Part shown: positions 31,109-42,251 of the stretch, piece after piece
Layout: each line of letters starts with the position of its first letter
Position numbering within the stretch: the stretch's first letter is position 1
DNA from: Capronia americana
Lineage: Eukaryota > Ascomycota > Eurotiomycetes > Chaetothyriales > Herpotrichiellaceae
DNA length: 64,000 nt
Assembly: GCA_016110215.1 (NCBI GenBank)
Contig: JADWQD010000007.1
Coordinates: 1,922,001 to 1,986,000, forward strand
Direction of reading: 5' to 3'
Program-made: the position numbers and the translations under genes
The notes under the pieces: model-generated
Seen by the model: only the letters and a program-made list of their open reading frames with translations
The model's database searches: none
What the model was told of the DNA's origin: nothing

Positions 31109-32990
31109 TCATTCGAGCACAATATCCACTTGCTGTGTGCCTTTCCCGACCCTCTGACCGTGCATTATGCCGTGCACGTATGCTTCGCCGAGGAAGCCGA
31201 AGTGTCCGGTGCGCAGCGGCCGCAAAACAACGGCAGTGGGACACCCAGCGAGGATCCAGACCTCATCTCTCTTGCGCATTGTCGTGTGTCGTCCTCACCA
31301 ACCGCCTCCGCCCCGCGCACAGGTTGAATTCTCGTCGAAACTGTGCGAAAGCCTGCGACCAGTCCACGTATCTGGCCCCGGATGACGCGTCCTGAATCCT
31401 CACCAGCTCCTTGGTGAGTGAAGAGCCATGGAACAGCGAGTTCTCCGGCTCGTCGTTGATCAGCTTGAGCCACGGCCTCGAAAGGGGCGTGAAGTAGCGG
31501 GCTGGCCAGTGCCAAAAGGACCGTGCGAGCGAGAGTTTCAGGCCCTTGCGATGGAATTCTCTGACCCAGCCTTTGATACTGAAAAAGTGGCTCCATCGAC
31601 TTCTCCGAGCTGCTGATATCCTGAGCGCCCCGCGAGCCAGCTCGGTGCAGATGTGCGACAGGCATTGAGATGCGCATTCGGGTGGTGCGGGCTGCTGCAT
31701 CATGTAGGTATCTGCGACCAGGGTTCGCAGAAGAACATTCATCCTACTCGTGCTGGTGCTGACCGTCCCGTTCCTGTTGCGCTCGAATGTCAGACAAGGG
31801 CCGAGATCTCTTAACTCATGTCATACCTGACTGGGGATAGGAGAGTCTTCATTGGAAATGATACTGGAGATAGAGGGAATTCACTGCGACTTGCTGATCG
31901 GATACGGCATAGGAAGTCCGTTCGCGACCTCGGCCAGGCTAGACCAGAAGTACGTCAAATCGTCGGTGCCGGTTTCGACAGAATCGGCGGCCAATTGCTT
32001 CACTGTGTCTACCCGGAACCCTTGGACATGCAGAAACGGCGAATCGGGATCGCCACTGTCTGCTTGCCATTTGAGGTCGCCTGCTGCTTTCCAGTTGCAG
32101 GTTGAACTCCGCCGCGAAAGAGGATCAAGCATGCACTCGACGCTGTAGTCGGGAACCCAGGATGGCAGATGCTGGTCGCAAAACCGCCCTCCTTATGGGA
32201 AAGGAATGACAAATCCTCCCAAGCGCGTGGAAGTGATTTCTGTACGTGTGAACAGGCGTTGCGCCGTCATTGACTCATAATCAACATCTCTCAGGTGAAG
32301 CTGTGCGTCAAACGGACGGTGATTCTTCCTCGCGATCGCCAACAAGGCGTACACCCGATCCCGGGCGTCTTTGCTCTTGCAGTAGCGATGGTTCATCAGA
32401 AGAGACGGCAGAGTCCAAACCCTGGCAGACTCGATCACCCCATTTCTGGCATCAAAGAGGTGCCACGCGCAGTGGCCAGTCTGGACTTTAGCCTCCCTCC
32501 ATCAATTTCCGTTAAACCAGCACGTCCTCGGGCACAATATTGGCGACAGAGATCTGATCGGTGTGGAGGAGCAGAAACCACCCGCTGTGAGCTAAGAAGG
32601 TCAAGGCAGCCGAGACAGTCTCCCAAGTGTATACTCTCGTCCCGCAGATGAGGAAGATCTCCTGTGCGGCGACCATTCCTGAATGATCCAGATTCGTTCG
32701 AAGAAAGGTCGACATGAAAAAGCGATAAGAGCGAGCTAATATTAATAGGTCAGCGGCGAGATGCCGAGTTTCGACGGGTAACTCTCTAGTTTCCAGAGAT
32801 CTGTCGCCGTAACAATAGGGTACCTGGCGCGAGGAATTATGGATAGGTTCTCAATAACGGCATAAGCATCAGGCGTCGCGTGGTCTTCCGGTCCCAGCTA
32901 GCTAAGAACTTTTTCCGTGGCAGTAAAACTTCCCCTATCATCCTCACCTGGGCTGCCTTCTCGTTAGGATCTTGCTGATTGATGCAACAT
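31109..32990 (-). pseudogene. HET-domain (heterokaryon incompatibility) gene relic
   Basis: Family motifs appear in the right order on the minus strand but in different frames. They are: CINQQDPNEKAAQVR at about 32986; VLS-stop-LGPEDH with an in-frame TAG at 32898-32900 where the family has Trp; RPFFERIWIIQE ending at 32676; EIFLICGTRVYTWETVSAAL in a shifted frame; DARDRVYALLAIA near 32340; HLPSWVPDYS near 32170, after an in-frame TAA; and a complete-looking C-terminus from EVWILAGC at 31264 to the stop at 31109. At least three frameshifts and several stops separate them, so the gene cannot encode the full protein. Intact HET genes trigger death of incompatible fused hyphae. The N-terminal start of the HET domain, upstream of 32990, is barely visible. 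One short intron (near 32740) may be original. Confidence 0.85.
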
Positions 32991-33321
32991 TAACACGATG
33001 TTGGCGTAAGGGCGAGCTAGGTTAAGTTATTGTGTGTAAGGGCACTTTATTCCAGCCTCGGTGAGAAGAGTAGGTAAATCGGCAAATCCTTGGCACACTC
33101 ACACTCAGCTAAGCCTCAGTACTAAATTTACAATGAGAACTCGGCAAAAATTAAATTGTAAACATAGCCGATAGTACAACGCTGACGGAGGGACCGTAGA
33201 ATGTACACAATTCGGCGTCCTGCATCGAGTCCCAAAAAAACGGAGAGCATATAAAAAGATGTGATGAACCCCACCTGATTTGACTGTGATGAATTAGTTT
33301 ATTGAAGAATGGCAACTGATC

Positions 33322-33398
33322 GGGGGGCACGAACACAGATAACCTTTCGATACCAAACTGGAGTCGAACGCGCTACCGTTGCGCCAGGGGTCCGATTC
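33322..33398 (-). pseudogene. tRNA-Trp-like relic
   Basis: The minus strand reads TGGCGCAACGGTAGCGCG, a good D arm, followed by an anticodon arm TTCGA-CTCCAG...TCGAA carrying a CCA anticodon, as in fungal tRNA-Trp. A few extra bases in the loop could be a remnant of the usual intron. The T arm and acceptor stem do not pair, and the 5' and 3' ends are not complementary, so I call it a degraded or truncated copy. Confidence 0.4.
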
Positions 33399-33462
33399 AG
33401 CTGGTTTCGACATTTGCGCGACAATCCCAAGCTGATTTTAGCGGGAAATCAGGAATAACAAT

Positions 33463-33711
33463 CTATAAACTAGATTTTTTATTCACCGAATAGTTGACTT
33501 TAACGCTACCCGTAAGCAACGCCTTGGCGCCGAGCTTTGTCAAGGCATTCTCTTGATCCTGTTTTCGACGGCGTTCATCGTTTGATGCTACCGCAGGTGA
33601 AGCCTCGAGATGCTTTGTTTGCTGTGTAAAGTCAATCAAGTATCCTCGCTGTAGGTACTGGACGCTTCTCCTGAGATTGTACGCTATAATGAAGAAGCTC
33701 GACTCAATCAA
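33463..33711 (-). CDS. Unrecognised possible terminal exon
   Basis: A frame of about 82 residues with coding-like composition (SVQYLQRGYLIDFTQQTKHL, then SNDERRRKQDQENALTKLGA), ending at 33463. The frame has a plausible acceptor (TTGTAG) a little upstream near 33735. Upstream minus-strand frames between 33740 and 34039 also show short coding-like patches but in different frames, so this may be the last exon of a small gene or part of a decayed one. I recognise no family. Confidence 0.3.
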   Translation of the reverse strand: MIESSFFIIAYNLRRSVQYLQRGYLIDFTQQTKHLEASPAVASNDERRRKQDQENALTKLGAKALLTGSVKVNYSVNKKSSL

Positions 33712-34430
33712 CGCAGACCCTGTCCTTGGTACTACAATTTATTATTCAAACGTCTCTGAAGCGTGATGGTCACTACGAGTTCGAGTCGCTCATCACCTCG
33801 GTGGCTTCCCCACCAGCAGTATTTGATCGAGGTGATCCAGAAGTTGTTGCATGGTGGCGCCTGCTGCCATGCCCTGACCTCGGGACAGGGTGACGGGGCA
33901 CAACCAAATACGACCACCGTGGACTCCATGCGTGCACAAGGTCCTGAACAAACCTTTGAAAGTCGTCAGGATAGAGCGCTAGGTAGCTTCGGACCCGCAG
34001 GCTTTTGCGCTTGCTTTTCCCTGGGATAACTGACGGCAACCCCGGGGCGTCGAGATGAAGATACCTCAGCGTTGATTTACCAGCACCTGTGACTTTCCAT
34101 CGTGTATCGTCCGCACGGCAAGCGTAAGACCTGCGACTGGGTCGGGTGAGCCGTTATGATCCGACGTGCTCGTGGAGGGAAAGTCAGTGACTGACATGAA
34201 CAAGGTCGACAATGGCCATTGTGATTGTAGCCATGAACACGCAGCGAGACTGGAATAAACGAAACTCTCCGATCAGTAGCCAATTAAATCGAGGATCGGA
34301 GGCTCGGCCCCAGCGGCAGCGGCGCGGTCGACCTGCAAAAAAAAGTTCACGTACTCCGTGCCGAGCATTCACTCGTGCCTCTCATTGAGATCTGAGGCTG
34401 AATTGTCTAGGTGTCGTTCAATCCGTCAGG
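33712..34430. other. Intergenic, upstream of mitochondrial EF-G
   Basis: About 700 bp with short, mutually overlapping frames only. It presumably holds the promoter of the EF-G gene. Confidence 0.5.
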
Positions 34431-36931
34431 ATGAGTGCATCCCGAGCTGTAGGAGGCTCGTCAAGGCTTCTTAGCGCCGTCGTACGCTCAGTCCCTGCGC
34501 GTCAATGGACTTGCCGGCGATGCGCGTCGACTGCTGTATTTCAGAACCGGTCCGCAGGCCACCGGTCGCAGGCAGTGCAATGGCCTCTAGATCGCCGGTG
34601 GCAGCAGAGACGAGGTGCCGCTGCCGCCGCCGCCGCCATGTGAGATTGACGGAGATGCTTACGCAGCTTGTCGCTAATGCCAGACAGGCTCGAAGAAGCC
34701 CAAGACGATCCCGAGTCCCTTTCTCAGGAGACCATCATCCATAACTTATCGCCCGAAGAGGCCCACCGTCTCTCAAAAGTGAGGAACATTGGTATTGCGG
34801 TGGGTACGAGTCTTCAGCTCGACATCCGGGTGCCTACTGACCGCAGCAGGCGCACATTGACTCTGGCAAAACGACGGCCACTGAACGAGTGCTCTTCTAC
34901 ACGGGCCGAATAAAATCTATACACGAGGTCCGTGGCAAAGATGCAGTGGGCGCGAAGATGGACTCGATGGAACTCGAGAGAGAAAAGGGGATCACGATCC
35001 AGTCCGCAGCCACTTACTGCGACTGGGTCAAGAAAGAGAATGGTGTGGAAGAAAAGTACCATATCAACTTGATTGACACTCCCGGTCATATCGACTTCAC
35101 GATCGAGGTGGAGCGTGCCCTCCGAGTCCTTGACGGTGCCGTCATGATATTGTGCGCCGTGTCCGGCGTGCAGAGTCAGACAATCACCGTCGACCGACAG
35201 ATGAGGAGATACAACGTCCCCAGAATCAGCTTCATCAATAAAATGGACAGAATGGGCGCAAATCCCTGGAAGCCCATTGACCAGATCAACAAGAAGCTCA
35301 AGATTGCCGCGGCCGCTGTGCAGGTGCCAATCGGCGCCGAAGATGACTTCCGCGGACTAGTCGACCTAGTCACCATGAAGACGATGTACGCTGAAGGCGA
35401 CCACGGCGAGATTATTGTCACCAAGGACGAGATTCCTCCCGAGGTTAAAGAGTTGGCCGAGGAGAAGAGGGCGAAGCTCATCGAAACGCTGGCTGATGTG
35501 GACGATGAAATTGCCAACTTGTTTCTGGACGAGCAGGAGCCGACGACGGAACAGCTGAAAGCTGCCATTCGAAGAGCCACCATCTCCCTCAAGTTCACAC
35601 CCGTCTTCATGGGATCCGCGCTTGCCGACAAGTTCATTCAACCCATGCTGGACGGCGTGTGTGATTATCTGCCCAACCCATCCGAGGTCTCAAATACTGC
35701 CCTGGATCGAAGACAGAAGGAGGCTCCCGTCAAACTCATCCCTTACAACTCGCTCCCCTTTGTTGGCTTGGCCTTCAAGCTCGAAGAATCGAACTTTGGT
35801 CAACTCACCTATATCCGCGTCTACCAGGGAAAGCTGAGGAAAGGACTCAACGTCTTCAACGCTCGAACTGACAAGAAGGTCAAAATCCCGCGCATCGTGC
35901 GCATGCACTCCAACGAAATGGAAGAAGTCTCGGAAATAGGCGCTGGAGAAATCTGCGCTGTGTTTGGAATCGACTGTGCATCTGGTGACACATTTACCGA
36001 CGGTCAACTGGGCTACAGCATGACCAGTATGTATGTGCCCGAACCTGTCATCTCGCTCAGCATCAAGCCCAAGAACAACAAAGACCTGCCGAATTTCTCC
36101 AAAGCCATCGCCCGGTTCCAGCGCGAAGATCCCACTTTCCGAGTCCACTTCGACACCGAAAGCGAACAGACCATCATCTCGGGCATGGGTGAACTGCATC
36201 TCGAAGTTTATGTCGAACGCATGCGCCGAGAATACAAGGTTGAATGTGAAACCGGCGCACCTCGTGTTGCCTACCGGGAGACCATCACCAAACATGTCGA
36301 CTTCAACCATCTCCTCAAGAAACAGACCGGTGGTGCAGGCGATTACGCCCGTGTAGCAGGCTTTATGGAACCCAAAGGTAACCTCGAAGGCAACCACTTC
36401 GAAGAGCACATCATTGGCGGCGCCATTTCTGAAAAGTTCTTGTTCGCCTGTGAGAAGGGGTTCCATCTCTCATGTGAAAAGGGCCCCTTGATCGGCCATA
36501 AAGTCCTCGGTGCGACCATGATTATCAACGACGGTGCAACCCACATGACAGACTCCAGCGAAATGGCGTTCAAGAACGCAACGCAGCAGGCCTTCCGGAA
36601 GGCATTCATGGAGGCCGAGCCTGTAGTCCTCGAGCCGCTGATGAAGACTGTCGTGACTGCCCCGACTGAGTTCCAGGGCAATGTGGTCGGACTGCTGCAG
36701 AAACGCAACGCCACTATCACGGATACTGAAGTCGGCGTGGATGACTTTACCGTCTGGGCAGATGCAAGTCTGCAGGGCATGTTCGGATTCAGCGGCAACC
36801 TGAGAGCTGCAACCCAGGGCAAAGGCGAATTTAGCATGGAGTTCAGCCACTATGAGCGAGCACCGATGCAGTTGCAGAAGGAGCTGCAGAACGAGTTCCT
36901 GAAAGCGCAGACCGAGAGGAGCAAGAAATGA
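34431..36931 (+). CDS. MEF1: Mitochondrial elongation factor G (EF-G1)
   Basis: 800 residues in three exons (34431-34639, 34688-34799, 34850-36931; introns 48 and 50 bp). The translocase of mitochondrial translation elongation. The N-terminus (MSASRAVGGSSRLLSAVVRS) is Arg/Ser/Ala-rich and uncharged by acids, a matrix-targeting presequence. G-domain motifs: NIGIAAHIDSGKTT assembled across intron 2; DTPGH; NKMDR. The switch region MDSMELEREKGITIQSAAT is intact. Domains II-V follow, including the IISGMGELHLEVYVERM segment and EPVVLEPLMKTVVTAP. Exon 1 ends in a run of Ala codons directly before the donor. The length fits Mef1 rather than Mef2. Confidence 0.96.
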
Positions 36932-37936
36932 TAGGACCACGATTCGGAACCGATGATGTCGACAACGGAATCTGGGACATTCGACATTGCTGTGCGCACT
37001 CTCTTGAAGAAGTTCCAAACGATATCTCTTCAAGCTTGCGAAGAGCTTCATGGTCACGGCGCACAGTGACACTCGACTAGCAAGCACACAGATCCGGCAT
37101 GGACGGACAATTAACGGCCACCGAGCTTATCGATACTATGGGCTCGTCCCAAGGGGGGGGTCCATGAAGGCAGAAGGAACGAACAAGAAGAGACTGAGTG
37201 ATGTATCCTGCGACACATTTCGACAACCCGAGTGAAAAGCGCGTTTACTTCTGGGGAGGCTCTGTCAATGCCTGAGATAAAAACGACCTGTCCGATCAAA
37301 AATTTCATCCCATGTCTTATTACCACTCCACTCTCCAGGTCGGTTTCGACGGGCAGGTGCTACTGTATAGCGCCCAACCAAGGACAGTATAGTACATATG
37401 TAGGAACTGCAATTGAAGATCCGCAACCTATGTATGTCCATCTGATCTGGTGATCCGCGATCTATGATCTGTGACCTTTCACCCTTCCCTGGCTGCTTCT
37501 CTTCTATCTACCATTTCTTCCCTGGCTTATCACCTGTCTGCTCGTTGGTCTGTAATATAAGTATCTCCAAGCAATCTATTCTCCACGTCTTCCTCCGTTC
37601 TATCCCCGCCAGTCCAGTAGTGCCACAGTGTTTGTTCTTTATTTGCAGAGAATTGATTTTCGTGATCCCATTGCCCGCCTTGGATTCAGCTGGGAAAGCA
37701 TGCAAGTCGCGGCTCTAGTCGAGCATCTGGGAAAATCCAAAGTCACTGGAGTATTTGATTACTATTTATTTTGGTTCCTTACCGCTGGACTGCGCGCGTC
37801 CGCCCCCGGACGAGGAGGAGGATGAGACGTACGTTCTACTGTACTCATACCGTCTCTTGCCAAGGCATATACTGTATATAGCCCTCTCACGCTCCATATG
37901 ACCTCCATTCCTTGTCAGCTCAGCTCAATCGACGGC
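36932..37936. other. Intergenic between convergent genes
   Basis: 1 kb between the ends of EF-G and the GMC oxidoreductase. No supported gene; short frames only. Confidence 0.6.
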
Positions 37937-40081
37937 TTAGATATCCTTTTTGATCAGATCAGCGCCCTTCTCAGCCACAGCATAAGTCGTCGCCATGATG
38001 TTCCTATCGAAAACCCGCGTCAGCAACTCGTACTCACATCAAAAAGGGAACATCGGCGGCCCACTTACCCAGAGATATGGCCGGGGAAAATACTCGCGTC
38101 GACGACTCTCAAGCCTTTCACGCCCTTGACTCTCAAATCGTTGTCCACTACCTCTCCCAGCGCGCACGTCCCGATCAAATGATACTGCGTGCTGATATGG
38201 TTCTTCACATACTCGATCCTTGCCTCCTCACTGTCCAGTCCTTTGCCCTCCGGCGGCAGTTCCCGTTCCGCAAGGCTTTTCGCCAGAAGAGGGTGTTTGG
38301 ACACCTGTTCCATCCATTTCATACCGGCCGCAAGGATCTTGGCATCGACTTCGTTGCGGAAATAGCCGGGGTCGATTTCCGGTGCGGCGAGCGGGTCGGA
38401 CGATTTGATGTGCACGGTGCCGCGCGAGAGAGGATGTTCTAGACACATCAAAAGCGAAACCTGTTGTTTCCCCTTGGGTGGAGGGCCAAAGAATTGTGTT
38501 TGGTCGGATCCTTTGGCAACGTCGAGGCGGCAGGGGATGCAGAATGTCTGTAAGTTGGCGAACGTTGGGTCGCGGAGTTGGTCGACGATGACCTGAATCA
38601 AACATTGTCAATCAGGGGGACAGATAAAAGTGGGTTGTAGAGGGCGCCAACTCACCTTCTCCTGTGCTTTCTCGAAATCCGTCTTCGCCAGTGACTTCTG
38701 CTTGATCTCCTTGATCGTGGCTTCCAGCTCTTCGGGAGAAGCCACCGACGCATACGACACGAACCCCATCATCATGCCAGGGCTGGCGTACGGTCCCTTT
38801 TGCGTCTTCTGATACACATCCATTTGCATTTTGTTGAACTCTTCGCCGTGGAGGGCATCCATGGAATCGATTCCGGGTTTCAGATCGAAGACAAGTCCCC
38901 CCAGGACGTGGTCCTGAAAGTTCGCACCCACGCCTTTGTTTTCAACGAGACATTCAACACCAGCGGCCTTCAGGACCTCGGGGTCACCAATCCCAGAAAG
39001 TTCGAGTAACTGCGGGCTTTGGATGACGCCGGCTGACAAGATAACCTCCTTCGTCGCCTGCACCGTATACTTCTTCCCCTTATACACGAACTCCACGCCC
39101 GTCGCCTTATCTCCATCTAAAACAACCTTGGTTGCTTGCGCCTCGGTCAGGACTTTCAAGTTCTTCCTCCCCAGATTCGGTCTCAAGTAACCTGTGGCCG
39201 CATAACTCCTCTTCCCCGGGTCATCGGTTCTATTCACGGCGCCCAGACTCGAAAAGAAGCCCAAATGGTCGCCGCTCCACGCGTCACTTATGGTTTTCTT
39301 CGTGCCCGTGACTTCATGCGCGGCCTTGGCAAAATCGACTTCAAGGGGCATGTACCAGTCGTTGAAGGATGTGTGAATTGGGCCCGATGTGCCATGGTAC
39401 TTATCCCCGCCGGCGATGGGCATGAATTGGGGATCATCGTGTAGCTGGGTCTTGTCCAAGGTTTGTGATTTGACGAAGTAGGGTGCCAGACCGTCCCAGC
39501 CCCAGCCAGGGTTGCCCATTGATTCCCACCCATCAAAATCATTTCGGCTCCCTCTCACGTACATGAGATACTGTTATGAGTTGATTGTCAAAATTCGCGC
39601 ACTTCGTGCAGAAGAGGATAAAATCTCGGTCTAGGGCCCTTGGGTGGTTAAAGGGATTGATTGGACGAGGAACTCACATTGATACCTGAACTGCCACCTA
39701 GGATTTTGCCCCGAGGCATCGAGTAGACCTTGTTGCCGGCATTTGGTTGCGGGATAGAAGTCATGCACCAGTCGTATTGCGGACGGCCGATCTGACCTAT
39801 GTCAAATCCGTACTTTGCTGCCAGCACCGGATACTTTGACGCACCAGAGTAGGGTAGAGAGATGGAGTCGACACACTCGGGTCATCCATGCGGTTCTCTC
39901 CGGCTTCCAGCACAGCCACGGAAATGTTTGGATCCTCGGTCAACCGAGCAGCAATCACGAGGCCGGCGGTGCCCCCTCCCACAACAACAAAGTCGTATTG
40001 TCGAGAAGTGAACTCCTCCACAGAGCAGAGGGCGCTAGACGTGCCATTGACGTGGCCGTTGACGCCGTTTGTGGCCGACAT
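37937..40081 (-). CDS. GMC-family FAD oxidoreductase
   Basis: 618 residues in five exons: 39845-40081, 39678-39791, 38656-39570, 38069-38592 and 37937-38003; introns 53, 107, 63 and 65 bp. Oxidises alcohols, choline, sugars or aryl alcohols depending on subgroup. The N-terminal FAD (ADP) motif is VVGGGTAGLVIAARL with the acidic LEAGE. GMC signature 1 is PRGKILGGSSGIN joined to YLMYVRGS across intron 2; signature 2 is GVIQSPQLLELSGIG. The catalytic His lies in YHLIGTCALG, and the second active-site residue is Asn in NIMATTYAVAEKGADLI. No signal peptide, so intracellular, unlike secreted aryl-alcohol or glucose oxidases. It ends KKDI, not a peroxisomal signal. It diverges from an O-methyltransferase, which hints at shared metabolism but does not prove it. 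Confidence 0.94.
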
Positions 40082-41549
40082 GATTGTTTGACCGTCGTTC
40101 TTCGATCACCGGTTCGATGCAAGTGAAAAGGACGGCACAAAATCCAAACGGATGAGCATCCCTTCAGAAGGTATTTCAATCTCAAACACAATTCATGTTC
40201 TATCTGGACGGTATGTATACCTCGTCTCCCTTCCCCCGCATAACGCCGCCGGACATGATCAGCCCGAGGACCAGAGTTTGCGGGGTGCAGCCAATCGCTG
40301 AGAATCCGGGGTCGTCTCCATGTTGACCGAGCAATGAAATGCAGAGGGGGGAACGGGTGCGAAGTTGGACTTCGGATTTAATCGTCTCGGAATCATGGAC
40401 GGTACTTGGTTGCTCAAGGCAGTGTTGCCACGGCAGAGCGTCCTGCAAAACATCGGAAGCGGTGGTGCGAAGACAGCAGCCCAAGCTGCTGGCTTTCCCG
40501 TTGAGGAAAGAACAAAACGTCAACCTACCAGCGAGCAGGCCGTAGTCGTGCGAGGGAAAGTGCATAGTGGTGGACTACTCGATACGTAATGACTGCTGGT
40601 AGATTGAAAATCATGCTAGTATGAAAGCATAAAAGTGAGGTGCTCGTAAGAGTGAAGTGAAAGCTGCGTCGGGCGTCACGTCGGGACATGAGTTTGGCCG
40701 TGGGTAGAATCGACTTGGACCAGGGATTTGATAATCGCGCACTCACCTAGCAGTAAACAATGCTCGATACTAGAAGCTTGCCGCCATGGCTGAAGAGGCC
40801 GCGAAAAAAAAGAAAGAGCATGCGCGTTCGACGACGCGGCCCCGTCTCCACCTGATCAAATCCAACTCACCCATGATGCCCGATCGTGCATCTTGAACTG
40901 AGGCCGATATCGCTTCTCTTGTCAGTCTCCTCTTTCTCTGTCTTCCACACACTCAAGATGACTCGACGCTTCTCATCAATCAACAGCGGCAGCAACCACC
41001 ATGCCTGTCAATTAGCTGCTTGGGATTCTGACTGGCATCGTTGCAGCCTATTCCTACCCCGCAGACCTGAACGTTCACAAAGGGGTTCATGTACGCTGGA
41101 GGGGCCCCGATTGGCTAACTCACGGTGCTTGGGACAGTGCCACAGTGCTTAGCACGTACATTATCGTTTGTCTCTCTGCATGGATGGCAGCCTGTTGCTA
41201 TCGTTATGCTGAAGTTCCGATCTTGATTGATATCGCCGAGCTCGGCCATATCGGTGATGCGTGTCGCGCTCGCGGTTTCAGCGGTCTTAAGGCTCAATAC
41301 TTCGGGAGTCATGAGAGATATTTAAGTACAGGACGCCATCTTATCTGATAAAACTGATGTGAGGTTCCTATCCTACTCGTAAGTGAGTACATATCTGCCT
41401 GCCGCCCGACCCTTAGTCATCTCAGCCTCGTGAGCCACGTCAAGAGACGTGGGACACCAACATTCAACCATCAAGACAAGGTGTGCTGGTCCAACACATC
41501 CATCACTGTAATCAACCTACCACACCACAGCACAATACACGAAACCGCC
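40082..41549. promoter_or_regulatory. Divergent intergenic region, GMC / O-methyltransferase
   Basis: About 1.47 kb between the two divergent starts. Open frames here are short and unsupported. It is long enough to carry independent promoters. Confidence 0.5.
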
Positions 41550-42251
41550 ATGTCGCAGCCAAGCCTGTACCAACGTGTCCAAAAGATCGATTCCCAAGCC
41601 CACACGGCCCTCCTGCCCACCAACAACGCCCTCGCCACCACCCTCTCCCATGCCCTCTCCAACTCCGCCGCCAAGGGCCTCCCCCCAATCACCGTCTCCC
41701 CGCTCCAAGGCCAATATCTCGCCATCCAAGCGCAGCTGATCTCCGCCCGGCGCGTTCTCGAAATCGGCACCCTGGGAGGCTACTCGACCATCTGGTTTGC
41801 GAGCACCGGCGCCAGCGTCACCTCGCTGGAGATCAACGCCCATCACCGAGATGTGGCGGTCGAGAACGTCCGCCACGCCGGATACGCTGATAGCGTGGAC
41901 ATCATGCTGGGGGATGCGCTGGAGACGTTGCCCAAACTCGCTGTGGCTGTGAAGGAGAAGGAAGGAGCCCAGAAGTTCGACCTCGTGTTTATCGACGCGG
42001 ACTGGGGCCTGCAGTACGAGTATTTCGAGTGGGCGATGCAGCTTGTCAGGCCGGGGGGTTGTATTTACGTGGACAATGCGGTGAGGGCCGTGACAGAGCG
42101 GGGTGCGGACGTTCAGGAGAAGGAGACGTTGTTCGCAAAGGTGGGGAGGTTGGAGGGCGTGCAGGCAACGCTTGTCAGCGTATTGAGTAGTCATAAGGGC
42201 CATGAGGAGGGGATGTTCGATGGGTTTCTTTTGGCCATTGTCAAGGGATAA
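41550..42251 (+). CDS. SAM-dependent O-methyltransferase (CCoAOMT type)
   Basis: 233 residues, single exon, starting MSQPSLYQRVQKIDSQ at 41550; the frame upstream has no better start. It transfers a methyl group from S-adenosylmethionine to a hydroxyl of a small molecule. SAM-binding motif I reads RVLEIGTLGGYSTIWFA. SLEINAHHRDVAVENV supplies the acidic residue that binds SAM. FDLVFIDADWGLQYEYFEWA is the metal-binding region of the caffeoyl-CoA/catechol type. LVRPGGCIYVDNAV closes the Rossmann fold. The length is normal for the family. The substrate is unknown. It diverges from a GMC oxidoreductase. Confidence 0.94.
   Translation: MSQPSLYQRVQKIDSQAHTALLPTNNALATTLSHALSNSAAKGLPPITVSPLQGQYLAIQAQLISARRVLEIGTLGGYSTIWFASTGASVTSLEINAHHRDVAVENVRHAGYADSVDIMLGDALETLPKLAVAVKEKEGAQKFDLVFIDADWGLQYEYFEWAMQLVRPGGCIYVDNAVRAVTERGADVQEKETLFAKVGRLEGVQATLVSVLSSHKGHEEGMFDGFLLAIVKG

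Noticed and set aside
31109..32990. An intact, multi-intron HET gene
   Set aside because: Motifs sit in different frames within single short stretches (for example directly after WIIQE at 32676), where no intron could fit, and in-frame stops replace conserved residues.
41517..42203. 228-codon frame opposite the O-methyltransferase
   Set aside because: Antisense reading of the methyltransferase; the real frame has all SAM-binding motifs.
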